Assembly: GCA_019637195.1 (NCBI GenBank)
Contig: JAHBWA010000088.1
Span: 1-35,504, forward strand
DNA length: 35,504 bases
Direction: 5' to 3'
Source: Labilithrix sp.
Lineage (GTDB): Bacteria > Myxococcota_A > Polyangia > Polyangiales > Polyangiaceae
The first letter of the stretch is position 1, and each line of letters begins with the position of its first letter. The position numbers and the translations under genes are program-made. The notes beneath the pieces are model-generated. The model worked only from the letters and a program-made list of their open reading frames with translations. It did not search any database and was not told the origin of the DNA. This document shows positions 6,706 through 15,822 of this stretch, piece after piece.

Positions 6706-8337
6706 TCAGTTGAGGAGCACGAGGACGGTGCCGTCCTTGCCGCAGAAATCCGCGCTCCCCTCGAAGCGTCCGCCGCAGGTCGGACAGATCTTGCCGCGGC
6801 TCGCGGCGGCAGGAGCGCGCTGGACGATGGCGGCGTGCATCGGGGAGGGGAGCAGCTCTTCTTTGTCGTCCGGGCACACGGTGACCTCGGGCCCGAAGCC
6901 CTTGTTGCAGACCGGGCAGATCCCGCCTCCGCGGGCGAGCGCCTTCGACGACGGCGCGAGCGGCGCGCCGTCGTGCGGGCAGAAGCTCGTGCCTGCGGGC
7001 TGCTCGCGGCCGCACGACGGACAGAGCATCTCGGCCCGGCCCTGCGTGGCCGCGGCGCGCGTCGAGGCGGCGCGCGCCGCGGCGACGCTCTCTTCGTGAG
7101 CGCGCTGCTGGGCGGCGTGCTCGGCCTCCCGGTGACGCCGGCGGTCGAGCGCCTGCTGTACCCGCGCCTCGTGCCGCTCCTCGGCCTCGCGCGTGAGGGC
7201 GCGGGCCCTCCGCGCGCGCCTGACGAGGACCACGGCGACGACGCCGAGGCCGAGCAGGACGGCGCCGATGATCGCGAGGAACAGGACCCGCCGCTCGCGC
7301 GCGCGGTCCTCGACCCGGCCCTCGCCCGCGCCGAGCGACTCGGACGCGATCGTCGCCGTGGAGGCCTCGTCGTCCTCGCCGGCGGCGTTCAGCCCGGACT
7401 GGGCGAGGAGCTCGTCGTAGCGCGCGGGCGACGTGACCTCGACGGTCACCCGCACGTCGCGCCCCGCGGCGCTCGCCACGACTTCGACGTCGCCCTCGGC
7501 GGCGTCGCTCGCGACGGTCACGCGGCCGGTCGCGTCTATCGTGACCCCCTTGCCGCCTGCGCCGGGCGCGAGGCGCCACGACGTGGTCGTGCGCGTCTCG
7601 CAGCCCTTCGCGTCGAGCACGAGCCCGCGGAACTTGAAGGTCTCACCCGTGCGCAGGAGCTTCTTCGACGGCCGGACCTCGAGCTTCGACGGCTCGCCCG
7701 GCGAGCCACAAACCGACGTCCTCGGCGGCGCGGGCTCCTTCGAGGTCGGGGGCGGAGGCGTCGCGGTCGCGGTCGCGGTCGCGGCCTCCGCCGTGTCGCT
7801 GACGCGCGTGAAGCTCCGCGTTCGCTTGATGTCGGCCATGCAGCGGCCGCTCTCGAGCGTGATCTCGTAGCGACCGGTCTCCACGACGTCGATGCGCGCC
7901 TCGGTCGTCGCGACGACGAGGGTGTTGAGCGTCGCCTTGCGTGGATCGGTCGGGGCGGTCGTGCAGCGGGTCCGCCAGGACTTGCCGTTCGGGTCGCGCG
8001 AGTGGGTCTCGCGCGAGAGGGTGGGCATCGGATCGTAACACTGGTTCGTCCGGAAGACCCGGCCGCCCCCGACGAACGCGAGCTCGTCGCCCTCCGTCCG
8101 GACCTCGACGATCTCGCCGCCGCCGGTGCTGGTCGACTGGGGGGGCGGCCCGCAGCCGGTGTCGAGCCACTGCTGGACGGTGAAATCCTCGCGGAGCGCG
8201 CTCTGCTTCCAGCGGCCGTCGAGCGTCCCCTCGGCGCGGGCGAGGCCGGCCGTCGCGAGGATCGCGACGGCGACCGCGACCCCGGCGGCTACGGGCAGTC
8301 GGGGTGTTCGTGGGGGAGGAGCTGCGCGGGGGGGCAT
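6706..8337 (-). CDS. Membrane protein with periplasmic Ig-like region and three cytoplasmic zinc ribbons
   Basis: 543 aa from ATG 8337, the start that places a signal-like hydrophobic segment (about 15-35, ending GLARA) at the N-terminus. Residues about 36-345 are exported and include a bacterial Ig-like (Big_2-type) domain around 200-310. A transmembrane helix spans about 350-372 (VLFLAIIGAVLLGLGVVAVV), followed by a basic Ala/Arg/Glu coiled coil (375-435) and three zinc ribbons of the form CPxC...CxxDG: C439/C442/C453, C474/C477/C488 and C518/C521/C532. In each, the fourth Cys is replaced by Asp or another residue, a variant I associate with Myxococcota signalling proteins. A membrane sensor or scaffold is plausible; the function is unknown. 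Confidence 0.72.
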   Translation of the reverse strand: MPPRAAPPPRTPRLPVAAGVAVAVAILATAGLARAEGTLDGRWKQSALREDFTVQQWLDTGCGPPPQSTSTGGGEIVEVRTEGDELAFVGGGRVFRTNQCYDPMPTLSRETHSRDPNGKSWRTRCTTAPTDPRKATLNTLVVATTEARIDVVETGRYEITLESGRCMADIKRTRSFTRVSDTAEAATATATATPPPPTSKEPAPPRTSVCGSPGEPSKLEVRPSKKLLRTGETFKFRGLVLDAKGCETRTTTSWRLAPGAGGKGVTIDATGRVTVASDAAEGDVEVVASAAGRDVRVTVEVTSPARYDELLAQSGLNAAGEDDEASTATIASESLGAGEGRVEDRARERRVLFLAIIGAVLLGLGVVAVVLVRRARRARALTREAEERHEARVQQALDRRRHREAEHAAQQRAHEESVAAARAASTRAAATQGRAEMLCPSCGREQPAGTSFCPHDGAPLAPSSKALARGGGICPVCNKGFGPEVTVCPDDKEELLPSPMHAAIVQRAPAAASRGKICPTCGGRFEGSADFCGKDGTVLVLLN

Positions 8338-8405
8338 GCGCCGAGGGACGAACTTGCGGAGTGGACCGAGGGGCGGACGGTGATGAGGAGGCCGATGAGG
8401 GCAGC

Positions 8406-8467
8406 GACGCGGGCCAAGGACGCGGGCCAAGAGAGGGGCCAGAAGAGGGGCCAGAAGAGGACCAGAA
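8406..8467. repeat. Short degenerate tandem repeat, about 12-13 bp unit
   Basis: Five adjacent units of about 12-13 bp, each carrying GGGCCA or GGACCA followed by AG/GA-rich bases. Two central units (8432-8443 and 8444-8455) are identical, agaggggccaga. The array lies between divergent genes, about 70 nt upstream of the zinc-ribbon membrane gene and 100 nt upstream of the second OmpA-family gene. It could be an operator array or a slippage-prone tract; function unknown. Confidence 0.6.
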
Positions 8468-8552
8468 CAGCGGCTACAGACGAGGACCAGAGACGTGCCG
8501 GAAAGACGCGCCCGAGAGTGTACCTATTTTCACGCCCACTTTCCCGTTGTGT

Positions 8553-8558
8553 TAGCGT
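8553..8558 (+). promoter_or_regulatory. Candidate -10 box of the second OmpA-family gene
   Basis: TAGCGT lies 6 nt before the GTG at 8565. The same hexamer occurs 9 nt before the MoxR start. This spacing would yield a leaderless or nearly leaderless mRNA. There is no Shine-Dalgarno before the GTG. Confidence 0.35.
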
Positions 8559-8564
8559 CGTCTC

Positions 8565-10568
<2,004 letters not shown>

Positions 10569-10593
10569 CGATCGACGTCGCGGACATCGACCG

Positions 10594-10626
10594 ACGCGCG
10601 CCTCACCGCCCGGTGACGGCGCGCGT
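10594..10626. terminator. Strong hairpin after the second OmpA-family gene
   Basis: Arms ACGCGCGCCTCACCG (10594-10608) and CGGTGACGGCGCGCGT (10611-10626) pair over 15 bp with one bulged G and a two-base CC turn. It starts 26 nt after the stop codon. No T tract follows. Confidence 0.55.
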
Positions 10627-10643
10627 TCGTCCGTCGAGGGGCC

Positions 10644-10665
10644 GCGCGGCGCCAGGGCGCCGCGC
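10644..10665. terminator. Second hairpin in the same intergenic region
   Basis: GCGCGGCGCC and GGCGCCGCGC form a perfect 10-bp inverted repeat with two bases between (10644-10653 and 10656-10665). With the preceding hairpin it probably separates the OmpA-family gene from the signalling operon downstream. Confidence 0.5.
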
Positions 10666-10800
10666 GCTGCACGAGGCGAGCTGAAGCGCCTGCGGCGCCG
10701 CGCTGCTGCCGGGGGCGTCCACGTGTCACGGCCGCGGCGGCCCGAAGCTCGGCCGCGTAGGGCGTCAGGCGCCCGCCCGCGTCGGGCCTCCCGCGTCCCG

Positions 10801-12882
10801 ATGGTATGGACCTTGATGCGGCGGAGGGGCTTGGCACTCCCGGGGGTCGAGGAACTCGCTTTGGATGACGCTGCCCGAGATCTCTGCGTTGCGCAGTTGA
10901 GCCGCGAAGTCGCGCTCCTCTGCCGGCGCGACGGGGTCGTTTCCTGGGCCGACGGCCGCGCGGACCGCGTGCTCGGGGCTGTGACGAAATTGCCGCTGTC
11001 GGCCCGTGCCGTACCGGGCACAGAGGCAAAAGTGTCGGGCCTCGTCGCCCGCGCGTGCGACGGACCCGTCGAGGGCTTCGAGCTGTCGCTCCTCGCCTTC
11101 GGGCGCCCTGCGACCTTCGCCTTCTCCGGCGTCCCGTGCGCGGACGGCGCGATGCTCGTCGGGCGTCTCCTCGCGGAGGACGTCGCGAAGCTCGGCGAGG
11201 TCTCCGCCGCGATGGCGGAGCTCGGCGAGCTCCATCGGGAGACGCAGCGCCAGAAGCGGGAGATCTCACGCCAGAACGACGACCTCGCGCGCGCGAACCG
11301 CGAGCTCTCCGACTCGAACCGCGCGCTGCTCACGATGCACGCCGTGCTCGACGACAAGAACGACGCGCTCCGCCACGCGTCCGACGTCAAGACGCGCGTC
11401 GTCGCGAACGTCAGCCACGAGTTCCGGACGCCGATCAACTCCATCCTGGGCCTCAGCCAGCTGCTGCTCGATCGGCTCGACGGCGAGCTCACCGCCGAGC
11501 AAGAGAAGCAGGTGCGCTTCGTCCGCTCGAGCGCGGAGACGTTGAGCGTCCTCGTCAACGACCTGCTCGACCTCTCACGCATCGAGGCCGGCCGCCACGA
11601 GCTCCGCGCCACGGAGTTCGACGTCGCCGAGCTGCTCTCCTCGCTGCGCGGGATGATGAAGCCGCTCGTCCACCCCGAGGTCGACCTCGTCGTCGACGAG
11701 CCGGCGCCGCTCCCGCGCATGCACACCGACGCAGGAAAGCTCTCGCAGATCCTGCGAAACCTGGTCTCCAACGCGATCAAGTTCACGACCCGGGGCGTCA
11801 TCCGCGTGAGGGCGCTGCCCTCCGACGACGGGCGGGTGCGGTTCGAGGTCTCCGACACCGGCATCGGCATCGCCTCGGCGGATCACGATCGCGTGTTCGA
11901 GGAGTTCACTCAGATCGACAGTCCGGTCCAGAGCCGGGTGCAGGGCAGCGGCCTCGGCCTTCACCTCTCGCGGAAGTTCGCCGAGCTCCTCGGCGGCTCG
12001 CTCACCCTGCGGAGCGAGCTCGGCGAAGGCTCGACCTTCGTCCTCGAGGTGCCCGTCCTCCACGAGGAGGTCGCGACGGTGCACACGATGACGGAGAAGG
12101 CCGCCAAGATCGACGCGAGCAAGCGTCAGGTCCTCGTCGTCGAGGACAACCGGCAGACGCTCTTCTTCTACGAGCGATACCTGAGCAGCGCCGGGTTCCA
12201 GGTGATCCCGGCGCGCACCGTCGACGAGGCGCGGGCGGCGCTCGCGCGGCTCCACCCCGCGGCGATCGTCCTCGACGTCATGCTCGAGGGCGAGGTCACG
12301 TGGAGCTTCCTCGCCGAGCTGAAGGAGGGCGACGCGACGCGCGACATCCCGGTGATGGTCGTCACCGTCGTCGACCGCGCGCAGAAGGCGCGCGCGCTCG
12401 GCGCCGACGAGTTCTGGCTCAAGCCGGTGGACGGCGATCGCATGATCCGCAAGCTCGCCGAGCTGGCCAAGCGTGGCTCGGTGGGGCGCGTTCTCGTGAT
12501 CGACGACGACGAGGCTGCGCGCTACATGGTGCGCAAGCTGCTCGCCAGCGCGCCCTACACGGTCTTCGAGGCGGCCGACGGCGCGACGGGAGTGGAGCTC
12601 GCGCGGACGCAGCGGCCGGACGTCATCTTCCTCGACTTCCTGCTCCAGAACGAGACGGCCTTCGACGTCCTCGACGACCTCAAGGCCGACCCCAGCACCC
12701 GGTCCATCCCCATCATCATCCAGACCGCCAAGACCCTCGACGACACCGAGCGCGAGAAGCTCGAGCGCGAGACCGCGGCGATCCTCGCGAAGCAGAGCCT
12801 GTCTCGCGAGATCGCGATCACGCGGATCCGCGAGGCGCTCGAAGCGTCGGGCCTGAACGCCGATCGAGCGAGGACGCTGTGA
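10801..12882 (+). CDS. Hybrid histidine kinase, sensor-HisKA-HATPase-REC-REC
   Basis: 693 aa, soluble. ATG 10801 is chosen; the frame runs further upstream only as Arg/Pro-rich sequence, and ATG 10816 is possible. An N-terminal domain (about 15-125) has a PAS-like look but no recognised ligand motif, then a coiled coil (128-200). HisKA has H206 in SHEFRTP; the ATPase domain has the N box (NLVSNAIKF, 320-328), DTGIGI (352-357) and GSGLGL (382-387). REC1 has D449, phospho-acceptor D492 and K541; REC2 has D568-570, D612 and K664. It is the first gene of a five-gene operon, and its stop overlaps the next start (GTGA). The kinase probably receives the signal of the B12-dependent sensor encoded downstream (inference). 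No DNA-binding output domain is present. Confidence 0.9.
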   Translation: MVWTLMRRRGLALPGVEELALDDAARDLCVAQLSREVALLCRRDGVVSWADGRADRVLGAVTKLPLSARAVPGTEAKVSGLVARACDGPVEGFELSLLAFGRPATFAFSGVPCADGAMLVGRLLAEDVAKLGEVSAAMAELGELHRETQRQKREISRQNDDLARANRELSDSNRALLTMHAVLDDKNDALRHASDVKTRVVANVSHEFRTPINSILGLSQLLLDRLDGELTAEQEKQVRFVRSSAETLSVLVNDLLDLSRIEAGRHELRATEFDVAELLSSLRGMMKPLVHPEVDLVVDEPAPLPRMHTDAGKLSQILRNLVSNAIKFTTRGVIRVRALPSDDGRVRFEVSDTGIGIASADHDRVFEEFTQIDSPVQSRVQGSGLGLHLSRKFAELLGGSLTLRSELGEGSTFVLEVPVLHEEVATVHTMTEKAAKIDASKRQVLVVEDNRQTLFFYERYLSSAGFQVIPARTVDEARAALARLHPAAIVLDVMLEGEVTWSFLAELKEGDATRDIPVMVVTVVDRAQKARALGADEFWLKPVDGDRMIRKLAELAKRGSVGRVLVIDDDEAARYMVRKLLASAPYTVFEAADGATGVELARTQRPDVIFLDFLLQNETAFDVLDDLKADPSTRSIPIIIQTAKTLDDTEREKLERETAAILAKQSLSREIAITRIREALEASGLNADRARTL

Positions 12883-14444
12883 CCGAGACGAGCTCCGCCA
12901 GCGTCATCCTCAACGTCAACGACTCCGTGGCGAACCGCTACTTCGTCACGCGCGTCCTTCGTGCGGCCGGCTGGACCGTGCTCGAGGCGGAGACCGGCGG
13001 CGCCGGCATCGCGATGGCGCGCGAGCATCTCCCGAGCTTGATCGTCCTCGACGTCAAGCTTCCGGACATGAGCGGGCACGAGGTGTGCCGTGTGCTGAGG
13101 GCCGATCCCGCGACGGCTCACGTCCGCGTCATCCAGACGTCGGCGACCTTCGTGACCAGCGAGGGCAAGGCGCGGGGCCTCGAGGCGGGCGCCGACCAGT
13201 ACCTGACGCAGCCGTTCGAGTCGGTCGAGCTCGTCGCGATGGTGCGCGGGCTCTTGCGGCTGAACGAGAAGGAAGCCGAGGCGCGCGAGAAGGCCGAGGC
13301 GCTCACCGAGGCCCACCGGAGGAAGGACGAGTTCCTCGCGATGCTCGCGCACGAGCTCCGGAACCCTCTCTCCGCGATCATGACCGCCAACACGCTGCTC
13401 GAAGGGCTCGAGCTCCCCCCGACCGGCCTCCGGCTCTCCGCGACGATCGGCCGGCAGACCCGGCACCTCGCGCGGCTCGTGGACGATCTGCTCGACGTGG
13501 CGCGGATCACCAGCCGGAAGATCCAGCTGCGGCGCGCGCCGCTCGACCTCGGCACGCTCGTCGAGCGGTTCGCCGCCGGCGACGCCGCCGGCGTGACCAA
13601 GAACCACCAGCTCTCGGTCGCGATCAGCGACGAGCCGATCTGGGTCGACGGCGACGCGACCCGGCTCGAGCAGGTCATGTCGAACCTCGTGAGCAACGCG
13701 GCCAAGTACACGGCGCGCGGAGGAGCGATCGCGATCGAGCTCGCCTCGGAGGGGACGGGCGAGCAGCGGCGGGCGGTCATCACCGTCCGCGACGACGGCG
13801 TCGGCATCTCGAAGGAGAACCTCGGCGCGGTGTTCGAGCTCTTCTTCCAGGCCGACGCGACGCTGGCGCGTTCGCAGAGCGGTCTCGGCATCGGCCTGAC
13901 GATGGTGAAGCAGCTCGTCGAGATGCACGACGGCACGGTCAGCGTCTCGTCGCGAGGCGTCGGGGAGGGGGCGGAGTTCCGCGTCGAGCTGCCGGCCGTC
14001 GCGTCGCGCTCGCGCCCCGTCACCAGCCCACCGATCGTCGCGAGCGATCGGCGGCTCGCCGTCCTCGTCATCGACGACAACGTCGACTCGTGCGAGCTCG
14101 TCGGCCTCTCCTTCGAGAAGCAGGGCCACGCGGTCACGCTGGCGTCCGACGGCAAGGAGGGGCTGAAGCTCGCCCTCGAGGGATCCTTCGACCTCGCGAT
14201 CGTCGACATCGGGCTGCCGACGCTCGACGGCTACGAGATCGCGCGCGCCGTCCGCGCGGAGCGCAAGGACGACGGCCCGCTGCTGATCGCGCTCACCGGG
14301 TACGGTCGTCTGGAGGACAAGCAGCGCGCGCGCGAGGCGGGCTTCGACGTCCACCTCGTCAAGCCCGTGAGCGTCCACGACATCCACCGCCTGATCGGGC
14401 GACTCCTCTCCGAACGGGCGCCTGGTCAGAAGCGCAGCGCATGA
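12879..14444 (+). CDS. Hybrid histidine kinase, REC-HisKA-HATPase-REC
   Basis: 521 aa. GTG 12879 overlaps the upstream stop by 4 nt (GTGA). An N-terminal receiver domain (about 8-125) has D15 and phospho-acceptor D58, but the conserved receiver lysine is replaced: the motif reads YLTQPF instead of the usual xKPF. HisKA carries H158 in AHELRNP; the ATPase has NLVSNAAKY (269-277), DDGVGI (305-310) and GLGIGL (335-340). The C-terminal receiver (about 393-512) has D399/D400, D443 and K495. No transmembrane segment and no PAS or GAF domain are visible, so it probably acts as a relay: phosphate could pass from the preceding kinase to its N-terminal receiver, which would then control its own kinase core (inference). 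Confidence 0.9.
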   Translation: MTETSSASVILNVNDSVANRYFVTRVLRAAGWTVLEAETGGAGIAMAREHLPSLIVLDVKLPDMSGHEVCRVLRADPATAHVRVIQTSATFVTSEGKARGLEAGADQYLTQPFESVELVAMVRGLLRLNEKEAEAREKAEALTEAHRRKDEFLAMLAHELRNPLSAIMTANTLLEGLELPPTGLRLSATIGRQTRHLARLVDDLLDVARITSRKIQLRRAPLDLGTLVERFAAGDAAGVTKNHQLSVAISDEPIWVDGDATRLEQVMSNLVSNAAKYTARGGAIAIELASEGTGEQRRAVITVRDDGVGISKENLGAVFELFFQADATLARSQSGLGIGLTMVKQLVEMHDGTVSVSSRGVGEGAEFRVELPAVASRSRPVTSPPIVASDRRLAVLVIDDNVDSCELVGLSFEKQGHAVTLASDGKEGLKLALEGSFDLAIVDIGLPTLDGYEIARAVRAERKDDGPLLIALTGYGRLEDKQRAREAGFDVHLVKPVSVHDIHRLIGRLLSERAPGQKRSA

Positions 14445-15118
14445 CCCTCACGGCTCCTCGTCGTTCGGACCTGGCCGACCTCCAGGCGCGCTACCTCGCC
14501 GCGCAGCTCCGCGGCGATCGCCGCGAGGCCGTCCGCGTCGTCGTCGCCGACGGGCTCGACCGCGGCGTATCGCTCGACGAGCTGATCGAGCACGTGGTCG
14601 GGAGCGCGCAGCGCGAGATCGGCCGGCTCTGGGAGCGGAACGAGCTCGGCGTCGCCGACGAGCACATGGCGACGGCGATCTCGAACCTCGTCCTCGCCCA
14701 GCTCTACGAGCGAGCGGCGGCCGCCGAGCGCAACGGCAAGGACGTGGTCGTCGCGTGCGTCGAAGGCGAGCTCCACGATCTCCCTGCCCGTCTCGTCGCC
14801 GACGCGCTCGACGTCGCGGGCTTCGACGTCCGTTTCCTCGGCGCGAACGTGCCGACGGACGCCTTGCTCGCGGTGCTCGCGGCGCGCCGGCCGGACCTCG
14901 TGGCGCTCTCGGCCACGATGAGCTTTCACTCGGGCTCCGTCCGCGACGCCGTCTCGCGGATCCGGGCCGAGCACGGAGGCGCCATCGCCATCGCCGTCGG
15001 CGGCGCGGCGTGCGACTGGGACGGGGTGCTCGTCGCCGATCTCCAGCCCGATCTCACCGCCGAGAGCGCGCGCGAGCTCGTCGCGCGAGCGCGGCGCCTC
15101 CTCGGAGTCGAATCGTGA
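14441..15118 (+). CDS. Stand-alone cobalamin-binding light-sensor-like protein (CarH-type sensory module)
   Basis: 225 aa. ATG 14441 overlaps the upstream stop by 4 nt (ATGA). Residues about 8-88 form a four-helix-bundle B12-binding domain and about 100-222 a Rossmann-like B12-binding domain. The helix bundle contains W64, then nine residues, then E74-H75: the W-x9-E-H signature of adenosylcobalamin-dependent photoreceptors such as CarH. The lower-ligand region reads E-L-H-D-L-P (H112 as the likely cobalt ligand), close to the E/D-x-H-x-x-G pattern with the last Gly replaced. GG at 187-188 fits the nucleotide-loop contact. The MerR DNA-binding domain of CarH is absent, so the output must be by protein contact. 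Its neighbours are two kinases, a helical protein and a heme oxygenase. A corrinoid methyltransferase subunit is the alternative, but no such enzyme is nearby. Confidence 0.85.
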   Translation: MTLTAPRRSDLADLQARYLAAQLRGDRREAVRVVVADGLDRGVSLDELIEHVVGSAQREIGRLWERNELGVADEHMATAISNLVLAQLYERAAAAERNGKDVVVACVEGELHDLPARLVADALDVAGFDVRFLGANVPTDALLAVLAARRPDLVALSATMSFHSGSVRDAVSRIRAEHGGAIAIAVGGAACDWDGVLVADLQPDLTAESARELVARARRLLGVES

Positions 15119-15822
15119 CGACCGCGCTCGCCGATCGCCTCCGCGCCGACAAGGGCCGCCTCGCCGTCCGCGTCGTCGACGAGATGTTCGCCGAGGATCC
15201 GTTCTGGGCAGACCGCTACGCGGCTCGCGGTCGTCGGTTCGCCGAGGAGGACCTCGGCTACCACGTAGAGTATCTCGCCCAGGCGCTCGTCGCGCGGGAC
15301 GCCGGCGTGCTCGAGCGGTACGCCCGATGGCTGCAGAGCGTCCTGACCGCGCGGGGGATGTGCACGGCCCACCTCGACGAGTCGTTCGCCCGGCTCGCCA
15401 CGGCGATCGCGGAGGTCGAGCTCGAGGAGGAGCGCCTCGTGCCGGCGTACCTCGGCGCCGCGCGCCGCGCGCTGAGCTACCCCGACGGCGCGGCGCGAGC
15501 GCTGCAAGACGCGTCCGGAGCGATCGCCGCGCGCGCCGTCTCCCTCGTCGCCGAACGGTTCCCGCTGGAGGCCGACAGCGCGTCCGTCGGCGCCGACGTC
15601 GCGCGGCTGCTCGCGTACGCGGCCGACGCGCTCGCGCTGGCGCGCCCGGCGACGCTCGCGGCCTACCTGGCCTGGCGCGCCGACCATGTCCGGCGGAGCG
15701 GCGACGGCGGTCGGCGGAGCGCGACGCCGGGCACGCTCGTCGAGGCCGTGCGCGCGGGCCCCGAGCTGTCGCCGTCGCTCCGTGGAGACGTGATCGCGCT
15801 CTTCGAGCGGGGGTGCTCGTGA
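15115..15822 (+). CDS. All-helical protein, candidate bilin-binding partner of the B12 sensor
   Basis: 235 aa. GTG 15115 overlaps the upstream stop by 4 nt (GTGA). No named family can be assigned with certainty. The sequence is predicted almost wholly helical, with a pattern like MFAEDPFWADRYAARGRRF, EEDLGYHVEYLAQAL (H50), RYARWLQSVLTARGMCTAHL (C83, H86) and RPATLAAYLAWRADHV near the C-terminus. Two features suggest it is a chromophore-binding sensor domain: it directly follows the B12-binding module, the order I recall for fused photocobilins (B12 domain then globin-like biliverdin domain), and it directly precedes a heme oxygenase that would make biliverdin. That role is inferred; an RsbR-like helical regulatory domain is the main alternative. 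No membrane segment is visible. Confidence 0.6.
   Translation: MTTALADRLRADKGRLAVRVVDEMFAEDPFWADRYAARGRRFAEEDLGYHVEYLAQALVARDAGVLERYARWLQSVLTARGMCTAHLDESFARLATAIAEVELEEERLVPAYLGAARRALSYPDGAARALQDASGAIAARAVSLVAERFPLEADSASVGADVARLLAYAADALALARPATLAAYLAWRADHVRRSGDGGRRSATPGTLVEAVRAGPELSPSLRGDVIALFERGCS

Noticed and set aside
11055..12878. Upstream extension of the second kinase frame through the first kinase gene
   Set aside because: The extension lies in another frame of a clear histidine kinase and has shadow composition; the GTGA overlap gives a good start at 12879.
14441..15118. Corrinoid methyltransferase subunit (MtbC/MtaC type)
   Set aside because: The W-x9-E-H signature and the signalling neighbours fit a CarH-type sensor better, and no methyltransferase gene is nearby.
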